Shown: positions 45,354 through 53,249 of the stretch, piece by piece
Layout: every line of letters begins with the position of its first letter
Position numbering within the stretch: position 1 is the first letter of the stretch
Program-made: the position numbers and the translations under genes
Notes under the pieces: generated by a model
What the model was told of the DNA's origin: nothing
The model's input: the letters and a program-made list of their open reading frames with translations, nothing else
Database searches by the model: none
Assembly (NCBI GenBank): GCA_020444245.1
Contig: JAHLLI010000006.1
Span: 62,001-126,000 of the forward strand
Length of the DNA: 64,000 nt
From: Actinomycetales bacterium
GTDB taxonomy: Bacteria; Actinomycetota; Actinomycetes; Actinomycetales; Cellulomonadaceae
Direction of reading: 5' to 3'

Positions 45354-46877
45354 GTGAGCACGTTCGCCGCGGTCGACCTGGGCGCCTCGAGCGGCCGGGT
45401 GATGACCGGTCGGCTCGAGAGGGGCCGGCTGGTCACCGAGGAGGTCGCGCGCTTCGCCAACGCGCCGGTGGCCGTTGCCGAGGGCGCACGTCGCACGCTG
45501 TACACCGACGTCCTGGGGCTGTGGGCAGGGGTGCGCGAGGGCCTGCGGACGGCAGGCAGGTCCGGCGGGCTCACCTCGGTGGGGGTCGACGCCTGGGCCG
45601 TGGACCACGGCCTGCTGGACGACGACGGCGCGCTGCTGGGCAACCCCGTGCACTACCGGGACGCGCGGACCGATCGCGTGCCCGAGCGGTTCTTCGCCGC
45701 GATGTCGGCCGAGGAGCACTACCGCCGCACGGGTCTGCAGGTCCAGCCGTTCAACACCGTGTTCCAGCTCATCGCGGCCGGCGGCACCCCACGGCTCGCG
45801 GCGGCCCGCGGGATGCTCCTGCTGCCGGACCTGCTCGGGCACTGGCTGACCGGTGGCCGGGTCGCCGAGGTGACCAACGCGTCCACCACGGGCCTGCTGG
45901 ACCCGACCACGCGTGAGTGGAGCACGGACGTCGTCGCCGCGGCCTCAGGCGTGGCGGGCAAGGACCTGTCCTGGCTGCTCGCGCCGCTGGTCGAGCCCGG
46001 GACGGTCGTCGGCCCGCTGCTCGGTGACGTGGCTGGTGATCTCGGCCTGGTGGGCACGCGCGTGGTCGCGGTCGGCAGCCACGACACCGCGTCGGCGGTG
46101 GCGGCCGTGCCGCTGGGCGACCCGGGCCGTGCGGCGTACATCTCCTCGGGCACCTGGTCGCTGGTCGGCCTCGAGCTGGGTGCGCCGGTGCTGACCGAGG
46201 CGAGCCGGGCGGCCAACGTCACCAACGAGCTCGGTGTCGCCGGGACCGTCCGGTACCTGCGCAACGTCGCCGGCCTGTGGCTGCTGCAGGAGGCGTTGCG
46301 GACCTGGTCCGAGCGCGGCACACCGCAGAACCTGCCTGAGCTGCTGCGGGCCGCGCAGGACGTACCCGCCTTGCGCACGGTGCTCGATGTGGACGCGGCC
46401 GTGTTCGCGTCGCCCGGCGACATGCCGGCCCGGATCGCCGAGGTGGCGCGGGCCGGCGGCCAGCCGGTTCCTGAGAGCCCCGCGGAGGTGGTCCGGTGCG
46501 TGCTCGACTCCCTCGCCCTGGCCTATCGGCGTGCCGTGCGCGCGGTGGCGGGCCTGGCCGGGCGCGAGGTCGACGTGGTGCACGTGGTCGGGGGCGGGGC
46601 CCGCAACGAGCTGTTGTGCCGGCTGACCGCCGACGCGACCGGCCTGCCGGTGGTCGCCGGGCCGGCCGAGGGCACCGCCGAGGGCAACCTCCTGGTGCAG
46701 GCCTGGTCGGCTGGGGCGATCGACGGCGCGCCGGCCGACGACCCGGCCGCGGGCCTGGCCCGGATCCGCGAGGTCGTGGCGGCCTCGCACGAGCTGCGCC
46801 GGTGGGAACCCGCCGGTGACGACGTGGCCTGGCAACGGGCCGAGGAGCGGCTGCGGGACACCGCGGCCCTGAGCTGA
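45354..46877 (+). CDS. rhaB: Rhamnulokinase
   Basis: 507 residues, FGGY-type ASKHA kinase. AAVDLGASSGRVMTG (phosphate 1), GVDAWAVDHGLLDDDG, TGLQVQPFNTVFQL, VGSHDTASAVAAVPLG, YISSGTWSLVGLE and VHVVGGGARNELLCRLTAD are all as in RhaB. It phosphorylates L-rhamnulose to its 1-phosphate. GGCGGGGGA precedes the GTG; it starts 11 bases after the fusion aldolase gene. Confidence 0.94.
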   Translation: MSTFAAVDLGASSGRVMTGRLERGRLVTEEVARFANAPVAVAEGARRTLYTDVLGLWAGVREGLRTAGRSGGLTSVGVDAWAVDHGLLDDDGALLGNPVHYRDARTDRVPERFFAAMSAEEHYRRTGLQVQPFNTVFQLIAAGGTPRLAAARGMLLLPDLLGHWLTGGRVAEVTNASTTGLLDPTTREWSTDVVAAASGVAGKDLSWLLAPLVEPGTVVGPLLGDVAGDLGLVGTRVVAVGSHDTASAVAAVPLGDPGRAAYISSGTWSLVGLELGAPVLTEASRAANVTNELGVAGTVRYLRNVAGLWLLQEALRTWSERGTPQNLPELLRAAQDVPALRTVLDVDAAVFASPGDMPARIAEVARAGGQPVPESPAEVVRCVLDSLALAYRRAVRAVAGLAGREVDVVHVVGGGARNELLCRLTADATGLPVVAGPAEGTAEGNLLVQAWSAGAIDGAPADDPAAGLARIREVVAASHELRRWEPAGDDVAWQRAEERLRDTAALS

Positions 46878-46887
46878 AGGACGGACC

Positions 46888-47712
46888 ATGCCGATCGCCG
46901 AGCCATACCCCGAGCTGGACGAGCTGCTGCGCTCGATGGGTGCCGGTGGCCACCGGATCAGTGAGATCGACGCCTCCGAGGCAGGCGCCGGCAACATCTC
47001 GGTGCTCGTGGGCTGGGACCTGGAGCTGCGCCGCCGTTTCCCGGTGGCCAGCGAGATCGACCTGCCGCTGCCCGCGCCGGCGCTCGCGGGCAAGACGCTC
47101 CTGGTGACCGGCTCCGGTCGGCGGCTGCGCCAGCTGCACGAGGACCCCGAGGCCGCGATCGCCGGCGTCAGGGTCCACGACGACGGGCTCACCGCGACGA
47201 TGCACACCTCGCCGCGCCGGCTGTTCGAGAAGCTCACCAGCGAGTTCAACTCCCACCTCGCCGTGCACCAGGACCAGGTCGCCCGGCGCGGGATCGAGTT
47301 CCAGGCCGTCGTGCACGCCCAGCCGATGCACCTGACCTACCTGTCGCACATCCCGGCCTACCGCGACACCGCAGCGTTCAACGCCAGGGTGCTGCGCTGG
47401 GAGCCGGAGTCGATCGTGGCGCTCTCCGAGGGCATCGGGGTGCTGCCGTTCCTCGTGCCCGGTTCGCAGGGGATGATGCAGGCGAACGTCGAGGGCCTTC
47501 GCGAGCACCAGATCGTCGTCTGGTCCAAGCACGGCGTGATGGCACGCTCGGACCTGTCGGTGACCCGGGCCACCGACCGGATCGAGTACGCCGAGACCGG
47601 CGCGCGGTACGAGTACATGAACCTGGTCGCCGGTGGCGCCGCGGAGGGGCTGAGCCGCGACGAGATCCGCGCGGTGGCCACCGAGTTCCAGATCGACTCG
47701 CGCTGGGCCTGA
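46888..47712 (+). CDS. rhaD: Rhamnulose-1-phosphate aldolase (RhaD type)
   Basis: 274 residues, single-domain class II aldolase like E. coli RhaD. Zinc ligands lie in VHAQPMHLTYLSH and WSKHGVMARS; the N-terminal GAGNISVL and LLVTGSGRRLRQL are family marks. It makes the same cut as the aldolase half of the upstream fusion, so the operon encodes two different rhamnulose-1-phosphate aldolases. RBS AAGGA; 10-base gap after rhaB. Confidence 0.9.
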   Translation: MPIAEPYPELDELLRSMGAGGHRISEIDASEAGAGNISVLVGWDLELRRRFPVASEIDLPLPAPALAGKTLLVTGSGRRLRQLHEDPEAAIAGVRVHDDGLTATMHTSPRRLFEKLTSEFNSHLAVHQDQVARRGIEFQAVVHAQPMHLTYLSHIPAYRDTAAFNARVLRWEPESIVALSEGIGVLPFLVPGSQGMMQANVEGLREHQIVVWSKHGVMARSDLSVTRATDRIEYAETGARYEYMNLVAGGAAEGLSRDEIRAVATEFQIDSRWA

Positions 47713-47744
47713 CCCGGCACGGCTCGCACGGCGAAGGGAGCGGC

Positions 47745-48515
47745 ATGCGGATCGCGGTGTTCGCGACGTGCCTGGTGGGCACGGTGATGCCGCGCGCGGC
47801 GACGGCCACGGTGCGGCTGCTGGAGCGGCTCGGGCACACCGTCGACCTGCCCGCCGGGCAGGCGTGCTGCGGGCAGATGCACGTCAACACCGGCTACGGG
47901 CCCGAGGCGATGGGCGTGATCCGCAACCACGTGCGGACGTTCGCGCCGGTGCTCGACGGCCGGTGGGACGCGATCGTGGCGCCGTCCGGGTCGTGCGTGG
48001 CCTCGACCCGTCACCAGCAGGCCGACGTGGCGCGGCGGGGCGGTGACGGGCGCCTGGCGCACACCGCCGAGCAGGTCGCCGCGCACACCTACGAGCTGTC
48101 CGAGCTGTTGGTGGACGTGCTGGGCGTGACGGACGTGGGCGCGTGGTTCCCGCACACCGTGACCTACCACCCGACGTGCCACTCGCTGCGTCTGCTGCGG
48201 GTGGGGGACCGGCCGGTGCGGCTGCTGGGTGCCGTCGAGGGGCTGGAGCTGCGTGACCTGGGCGAGGCCGAGCAGTGCTGCGGATTCGGCGGCACCTTCG
48301 CGCTGAAGAACGCCGAGACGTCGGCCGCGATGGTCGCCGACAAGGCCGACGAGATCCAGGCCACCGGGGCCGAGGTCGTCACGGCGGGGGACTGGTCCTG
48401 CCTGCTCAACATCGCCGGTGCCTTGGACCGGCGGCGCAGCGGGGTGCGCGCCGCCCACCTCGCCGAGATCCTCGCCTCGACCCGCGACGAGCCGTGGCAG
48501 GGGGCGGCGTTGTGA
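47745..48515 (+). CDS. lutA: L-lactate utilization (Fe-S) protein LutA
   Basis: 256 residues. Two CCG cysteine-rich (DUF162-like CCG) motifs: AGQACCGQMHVNTGY and EAEQCCGFGGTFALK, plus SGSCVAS and HPTCHSLR. This is the LutA subunit that with LutB and LutC oxidises L-lactate to pyruvate. Position after rhaD links lactate formation from lactaldehyde to its consumption. RBS GAAGGGAG. Confidence 0.93.
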   Translation: MRIAVFATCLVGTVMPRAATATVRLLERLGHTVDLPAGQACCGQMHVNTGYGPEAMGVIRNHVRTFAPVLDGRWDAIVAPSGSCVASTRHQQADVARRGGDGRLAHTAEQVAAHTYELSELLVDVLGVTDVGAWFPHTVTYHPTCHSLRLLRVGDRPVRLLGAVEGLELRDLGEAEQCCGFGGTFALKNAETSAAMVADKADEIQATGAEVVTAGDWSCLLNIAGALDRRRSGVRAAHLAEILASTRDEPWQGAAL

Positions 48516-50020
48516 GCACGTTCCTGGGCATGCCGACGGTGCGACCTCATCCGGCCGACCCGCCGGGCGCGCCGCTGCGGTGGGGGCCGTCGTTCCCGGA
48601 GGCCGCACATCAGACCCTGCGCGACGAGCAGCTGCGCGCCAACCTGCGCACCGCGACCCGCACCATCCGCGACAAGCGTCGCCGGGTCACCGCCGAGCTG
48701 GGCGACTGGGAGCAGCTGCGTGACGCGGGCGCTGCGATCAAGGCCGACGTCATGGCGCGCCTGCCCGAGCTGCTCACCGAGCTCGAGGCGAACGTCACAG
48801 CCCATGGCGGCGTCGTGCACTGGGCCCGCGACGCTGCCGAGGCCAACGCCGTGGTCACCGAGATCGTCCGCGCGGCCGGCGCCCGGGAGGTGGTCAAGGT
48901 CAAGTCGATGGCCACCCAGGAGATCGGGCTGAACGACGCGCTCGCGGCGGCGGGGATCGACGCGGTGGAGACCGACCTGGCCGAGCGCATCGTCCAGCTC
49001 GCCGGCGACATGCCGAGTCACATCCTGGTCCCGGCGATCCACCGCAACCGGGCCGAGATCCAGGAGATCTTCACCCACCGGATGGGCGACGCCCCCGCGG
49101 GTCTGAGCGACGAGCCGCGCGAGCTCGCGATGGCCGCGAGGGCACACCTGCGGGCCCGGTTCCTGCGCGCCGAGGTCGCGATCAGCGGCGCGAACATGGC
49201 GATCGCCGAGACGGGCACGGTCGCCGTCGTGGAGTCCGAGGGCAACGGCCGGATGTGCCTGACCCTGCCGCGCGTGCTGGTCACGGTGATGGGCATCGAG
49301 AAGGTCCTGCCCACGTTCACCGACCTCGAGGTGTTCCTCCAGCTGCTGCCGCGGTCCTCGACCGGGGAGCGGATGAACCCCTACACCTCGATGTGGACGG
49401 GTGTGACCCCTGGTGACGGGCCGTCCGAGTTCCACCTGGTCCTGCTGGACAACGGGCGTACCCGAGCGCTGGCCGACGAGCTGGGGCGTCCGGCGCTGCA
49501 CTGCATCCGCTGCTCGGCGTGCCTGAACGTGTGCCCGGTCTACGAGCACACCGGCGGGCACGCCTACGGCTCGGTCTACCCGGGGCCGATCGGCGCGATC
49601 CTGACCCCGCAGCTGCTCGGGTTGGGCGAGGAGGGTGGGCCGTTCGGCGCGCACGACCCGACCGGGTCGCTCCCGTTCGCCTCGACCCTGTGCGGCGCCT
49701 GCTACGAGGCGTGCCCGGTCAAGATCGACATCCCGTCCGCGCTGGTCCACCTGCGCGAACGCTCGCTGCATCCCGACGGGGGACACCCGCCGACCGCCAC
49801 CGACCTCGCGATGGTCGGTGCGGCCAGGGTGCTGGCCTCGGGGCGGCTCCTGCGCCTGGCCGGGTGGGCCGCGGCGCTCGTGGGCCGTGCCACCGGCGGA
49901 CGGCCGATCCACTGGCTGCCCTGGCCGGGGTCGCTGTGGACCCGGGTCCGCGACGTGCCGGGCCTGCCGCGCCGCTCGCTGTCGGCCTGGTGGCGTGACC
50001 GGCAGGGGTGGTCGCGATGA
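48512..50020 (+). CDS. lutB: L-lactate utilization iron-sulfur protein LutB
   Basis: 502 residues. LutB domain with KVKSMATQEIGLNDAL and ISGANMAIAETGTV, then two 4Fe-4S clusters: CIRCSACLNVCPVYEH and CGACYEACPVKIDIP, and a basic C-terminal extension. It takes electrons from lactate oxidation. GTGA overlap with lutA. Confidence 0.94.
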   Translation: MSTFLGMPTVRPHPADPPGAPLRWGPSFPEAAHQTLRDEQLRANLRTATRTIRDKRRRVTAELGDWEQLRDAGAAIKADVMARLPELLTELEANVTAHGGVVHWARDAAEANAVVTEIVRAAGAREVVKVKSMATQEIGLNDALAAAGIDAVETDLAERIVQLAGDMPSHILVPAIHRNRAEIQEIFTHRMGDAPAGLSDEPRELAMAARAHLRARFLRAEVAISGANMAIAETGTVAVVESEGNGRMCLTLPRVLVTVMGIEKVLPTFTDLEVFLQLLPRSSTGERMNPYTSMWTGVTPGDGPSEFHLVLLDNGRTRALADELGRPALHCIRCSACLNVCPVYEHTGGHAYGSVYPGPIGAILTPQLLGLGEEGGPFGAHDPTGSLPFASTLCGACYEACPVKIDIPSALVHLRERSLHPDGGHPPTATDLAMVGAARVLASGRLLRLAGWAAALVGRATGGRPIHWLPWPGSLWTRVRDVPGLPRRSLSAWWRDRQGWSR

Positions 50021-50688
50021 CCGGCCCCACCGTCCGCGAGGAGATGCTCGCCCGGGTCCGTACCGCCCTGGGCCCCCAGCCGCCCGCTCCGGCCGGCGTG
50101 CCGCGCGACTACCGCCGCACCGGCACCCTGCCCCGAGGCTCGGCCGAGGCGCTGGACCTGCTCGCCGACCGCCTCGAGGACTACCGGGCCACCGTGGTGC
50201 GCTCGACGGACGACGTCGCTGCCGCCGTCGCGGCGCTGCTGGCCGACGTCGACTCCGTGCTCGTGCCCGACGGCGTGCCCGAGGATTGGCTCACCGGCCT
50301 GACCGGCACCGTGCGCGACGCCCCCCCGCTGAGCCACGACCAGCTCGACAACGTCGCCGCCGTGCTCACCACCTGCCGGGTCGCGATCGCCGAGACCGGC
50401 ACCGTGGTGCTCGACGGCGGACCCGGCCAGGGCCGACGGGCACTGACCCTGGTACCCGACCGGCACGTCGTCGTGGTGCTCGCCGACCAGGTGGTCCACG
50501 CCGTGCCCGACGCCGTCGCCGTGCTCGCCGCCCACCCGCACCGGCCCCTGACCTGGATCTCCGGACCCAGCGCCACGAGCGACATCGAGCTGGTCCGCGT
50601 CGAGGGGGTGCACGGGCCGCGGGACTTGCGCGTGGTGATCGTGGCGGCGCCGACCGGGGGAGGAACCCTGACGGCGTCCCGGACCTGA
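50017..50688 (+). CDS. lutC: Lactate utilization protein LutC
   Basis: 223 residues. LUD domain with VAIAETGTVVLDGGPGQGRRALTLVPDRHVVVV and WISGPSATSDIELVRVEGVHGPRDLRVVIV, typical of LutC. ATG overlaps the lutB stop. Last gene of the cluster before the tRNA-Asn element boundary. Confidence 0.93.
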   Translation: MTGPTVREEMLARVRTALGPQPPAPAGVPRDYRRTGTLPRGSAEALDLLADRLEDYRATVVRSTDDVAAAVAALLADVDSVLVPDGVPEDWLTGLTGTVRDAPPLSHDQLDNVAAVLTTCRVAIAETGTVVLDGGPGQGRRALTLVPDRHVVVVLADQVVHAVPDAVAVLAAHPHRPLTWISGPSATSDIELVRVEGVHGPRDLRVVIVAAPTGGGTLTASRT

Positions 50689-50766
50689 CGGTTCACGACC
50701 GGGCTCGCCGGCACGGGTACGGCAAGGCGCGGCGCGCGGATGGACGGGCGCCATCGCGGACATGCG

Positions 50767-50807
50767 AAGGGCCTCATCCCAGCGTTTCCGCTGGTCAGAG
50801 GCCCCTT
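50767..50807. terminator. Hairpin at the left boundary of the element
   Basis: AAGGGCCTC pairs (with one bulge) with GAGGCCCCTT, and CCAGCG with CGCTGG. On the minus strand it would have terminated the tRNA-Asn transcript before integration. Confidence 0.6.
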
Positions 50808-50812
50808 GCGAA

Positions 50813-50838
50813 GCTCCCCCGACTGGACTCGAACCAGT
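50813..50838. repeat. attL: left direct repeat (tRNA-Asn 3' end)
   Basis: A 26-base sequence identical to 57373-57398, the 3' end of the tRNA-Asn gene including the T-arm and acceptor strand. The rest of the tRNA is missing here, so this is the leftover copy made by site-specific integration. Confidence 0.92.
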
Positions 50839-50867
50839 CGCACCGCCGATCGGCCGTGACTGGACAC

Positions 50868-50897
50868 CACCTGCGAAAACGGCCGCTCACCTGCGAA
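50868..50897 (+). repeat. Two direct repeats CACCTGCGAA near attL
   Basis: Copies at 50868-50877 and 50888-50897, 20 bases apart, lying between the core site and integrase. A reasonable guess is excisionase or repressor binding. An inverted repeat CCGACA/TGTCGG follows at 50903-50922. Confidence 0.5.
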
Positions 50898-50957
50898 CAC
50901 GTCCGACAGTAACGGGTGTCGGTCGTGGACACAAGAGGACACGCGTGCCATCCTGGG

Positions 50958-50975
50958 TCGCACGTGGATCGCACG
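50958..50975 (+). promoter_or_regulatory. Left arm-type site: TCGCACG-N4-TCGCACG
   Basis: Two direct copies (50958-50964 and 50969-50975) just before the integrase start; the same arrangement is repeated at 57294-57311 near the other end. Likely P-arm binding sites of the integrase, or operators. Confidence 0.55.
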
Positions 50976-50988
50976 CGGGGAGGCTCAG

Positions 50989-52119
50989 GTGGCACAGCGC
51001 AAGGCCGAGAGGCGCGGCTTCGGGTACATCCGACGCCTGCCGTCCAAGCGCTACCAGGCGTCCTACATCGGCCCGGACACCGCCCGGCACTCCGCCCCGC
51101 ACACCTTCGAGGCCAAGGGCGACGCCGAGGCGTGGCTAGCCGAGGAGCGCCGGGCGTGCGAGAGCCCGCAGTGGGTGGCGCCCAAGGACCGCGCCGCGCT
51201 CGCCGAGGCCCGGCGGCCCGTGACGGTGGGGGAGTACGCCGAGTCGTGGATCGTCCGGCGCGACCTGCGTCCGCGCACCCGGGCGCACTACCGCTCCATG
51301 CTCGACCGGTTCATCCTGCCGAGGTTCGCTGACCGGCCGCTGGCGGCCGTGACGCCTCGGGAGGTCGCCGAGTGGCACCACGCGCTCGCACAGCAGACCG
51401 GCCCCACCTACCGGGCCCACGCCTACAGCCTCCTGCGCACCCTGTACCGGGCCGCGATCGCCGAGGACGAGGCAGCGACCTCCCCGTGCCGTGTGCCCGG
51501 CGCCGGCCAGTCCAAGCGCGTGCGCAAGATCGAGCCCGCGACGCTCGCCGAGCTCGAGGCGCTGACCAAGGCCATGCCCGAACGCCTGCGCGCCATGGTG
51601 CTGCTCATGGCGTGGTGTGCGCTGCGCTTCGGCGAGGCGACCGAGCTGCGCCGCAAGGACGTCGACCTGACCAACGGCGTGCTCCACGTGCGCCGCGGTG
51701 TCGTGCGGGTCGACGGCGAGCGGATCGTGGGGGAGACCAAGACCGAGGCCGGTCGGCGCGACGTCGCGGTGCCGCCGCACCTGATCCCGGTCCTGCGCGA
51801 CCACCTCGCCACACACGCCGCGTGGGGCCGCGATGGGCTCCTGTTCCCCGCCCGCGACGGCGGCAACCTGCCGCACTCCACGTTCCTGGACCACTTCCAC
51901 GACGCCGCGAGCGCCGCAGGGCGCCCGGACCTCACCCCGCACATGCTCAGGCACACCGGGGCCGTTCTGGCGGCTCAGACGGGCGCCACGCTGGCCGAAC
52001 TCATGGCCCGGCTCGGCCACACCACGCCCGCGGCCGCGATGCGCTACCAGCACGCCGCCCAGGGCCGTGACGCGCAGATCGCCGCGGCGCTGTCCGCGAT
52101 GGTGGAGGGGGCGAAGTGA
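50989..52119 (+). CDS. int: Tyrosine site-specific integrase
   Basis: 376 residues. N-terminal arm-binding domain (about 1-55), core-binding SAM-like domain (70-160: TVGEYAESWIVRRDLRPRTR) and catalytic domain with Arg213 (CALRFGE), Lys near 247, His318/Arg321 (HMLRHTG), His344 (GHTTP) and nucleophile Tyr353. All catalytic residues are present. It recombines the tRNA-Asn core with the circular element. GGGGAGG precedes the GTG. Overlaps the next gene by four bases. Confidence 0.93.
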   Translation: MAQRKAERRGFGYIRRLPSKRYQASYIGPDTARHSAPHTFEAKGDAEAWLAEERRACESPQWVAPKDRAALAEARRPVTVGEYAESWIVRRDLRPRTRAHYRSMLDRFILPRFADRPLAAVTPREVAEWHHALAQQTGPTYRAHAYSLLRTLYRAAIAEDEAATSPCRVPGAGQSKRVRKIEPATLAELEALTKAMPERLRAMVLLMAWCALRFGEATELRRKDVDLTNGVLHVRRGVVRVDGERIVGETKTEAGRRDVAVPPHLIPVLRDHLATHAAWGRDGLLFPARDGGNLPHSTFLDHFHDAASAAGRPDLTPHMLRHTGAVLAAQTGATLAELMARLGHTTPAAAMRYQHAAQGRDAQIAAALSAMVEGAK

Positions 52120-52490
52120 GAAGTCTCGCGATCGTCTGCACCGACCGCGGGCAGCACAAGAAGGTCCGTATGACGACGGTCGTGTGGCGCAGCTACGAAG
52201 CGGGCGCGCCGGACAAGCCCGTGATGCTCGGGCTGCTCATGGGCACCGCGAGCGGCAGCATCCGGCGAGGAAACTTCGTGCCCCCGTGGGTCGACGGCAA
52301 CCCGCTAAGGCCCGCAGGATCACCCGCCGATGGCAGTCCGCCGCCACCCGGCTGGAGCCGCAGCTCGTATGACTTCTGGTGCCCCAAGTGCGGGCGAACG
52401 ACGAGGATCAGGGCGGAGCGATGGTGGCAGATTGTCGACGGCGCTCGGCGTGTTGGGATGACTGAGTTCGATCTGTCCGCCCTAGACTAG
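52116..52490 (+). CDS. Hypothetical protein with C-terminal zinc-ribbon-like motif
   Basis: 124 residues starting with GTGA overlap on int. N-terminal region MRSLAIVCTDRGQHKKVRMT; a C-terminal half-ribbon FWCPKCGRTTRIRAERWW, which would need a second Cys pair (a single Cys is near residue 8, so zinc binding is uncertain). Small proteins of this kind occur beside int in actinophages. Function unknown. Confidence 0.6.
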   Translation: MRSLAIVCTDRGQHKKVRMTTVVWRSYEAGAPDKPVMLGLLMGTASGSIRRGNFVPPWVDGNPLRPAGSPADGSPPPPGWSRSSYDFWCPKCGRTTRIRAERWWQIVDGARRVGMTEFDLSALD

Positions 52491-52530
52491 TAACGACCTT
52501 CGAGGTCCCCTGTAGGCCGCTTGTGGCCGG

Positions 52531-52556
52531 GGCGCTGGCGGGGAGAATCCAGCGCC
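52531..52556 (+). terminator. Hairpin before the excisionase gene
   Basis: GGCGCTGG (52531-52538) pairs with CCAGCGCC (52549-52556), loop of ten bases, in the 120-base gap between 52490 and 52610. The gap must also carry the promoter for the replication cassette. Confidence 0.4.
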
Positions 52557-52609
52557 TGTAAGCCCGCTGACCCGGTGGGGTGGTTTCGCACACCCCAGGA
52601 GCGGGCAAC

Positions 52610-52792
52610 ATGCCTTCCTACGTCAGCATCGAGCAGGGCGCCGAGCGCCTTGGCGTCTCCACGCGGACGATCCGGCGCATGATCGCAGCCGGAGAGCTCC
52701 GGGCCTATCGGCTCGGAGGGCGCCTCATCAGGATCGACGAGCAGTCACTGCGCGCCGTTCTCCGCCCCATCCCCGCGGCGGTGAGCCGCTGA
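52610..52792 (+). CDS. xis: Excisionase / MerR-type helix-turn-helix protein
   Basis: 60 residues, SYVSIEQGAERLGVSTRTIR followed by RMIAAGELRAYRLGGRLIRI is the winged-helix excisionase family fold. It should bend DNA at attL/attR and direct excision by the integrase, and often also regulates transcription. ATG at 52610 with AGGAG in front. TGATG overlap leads to the next small gene. Confidence 0.88.
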   Translation: MPSYVSIEQGAERLGVSTRTIRRMIAAGELRAYRLGGRLIRIDEQSLRAVLRPIPAAVSR

Positions 52793-52920
52793 TGGGCGCG
52801 GTCCCCCGCGGCCTGTCTGTCACGACGTCCGGCTTCACCCTGGCCGTCTACAACCTTGGCAGCAGCGCGGCCACGTGGACCGGGCTTTACGTGACCTGGA
52901 AGGCCGAGGTCGACGTCTGA
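52792..52920 (+). CDS. Small coupled 42-residue ORF
   Basis: Reads MGAVPRGLSVTTSGFTLAVY and ends GLYVTWKAEVDV. It starts in the xis stop (TGATG) and ends in the next start (TGATG), so its boundaries fit perfectly between two genes. The C-terminal Thr/Gly/Tyr/Trp-rich segment looks like a beta-strand tip, and no family can be named. It is too short for usual gene finders. Confidence 0.6.
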   Translation: MGAVPRGLSVTTSGFTLAVYNLGSSAATWTGLYVTWKAEVDV

Positions 52921-53249
52921 TGGCCGCGAGAGACGCCGCCGCCCACGGCAGGGGGTCCGTGGGCGGGGCACAGGCTGGCGGGCCTACGTCCAGGGTAGCG
53001 ACGTCCGACCCGTGGTGGCACTCCGTCGCGCACCGCGCCCTCGAGTGGCTCGCGCAGTCCGGCCAGCCGTTCGACGCCTACGACCTGACCGAGCTCGGCG
53101 TGCCCGATCCTGACCACCCGGCACGCTGGGGCGCCCTGTTCGCCGCGGCGCAAGCCCAGGGGCTCATCGCGCCCGTGGGCTACCAGCCCTCACGTCGGCC
53201 GACCCGTGCCGGCGGGGTCTGCCGCGTGTGGGTCGGAGCGGTCCCGTGA
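52920..53249 (+). CDS. Actinophage-type small protein upstream of Rep
   Basis: 109 residues. WWHSVAHRALEWLAQSGQPFDAYDLTELGVPDPDHPARWGALFAAAQAQGLI: a compact helical domain often seen next to replication genes of actinophages; function unknown (possibly DNA binding or helicase loading). ATG at 52920 overlaps the small ORF stop; its TGA overlaps the rep GTG. Confidence 0.65.
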   Translation: MAARDAAAHGRGSVGGAQAGGPTSRVATSDPWWHSVAHRALEWLAQSGQPFDAYDLTELGVPDPDHPARWGALFAAAQAQGLIAPVGYQPSRRPTRAGGVCRVWVGAVP

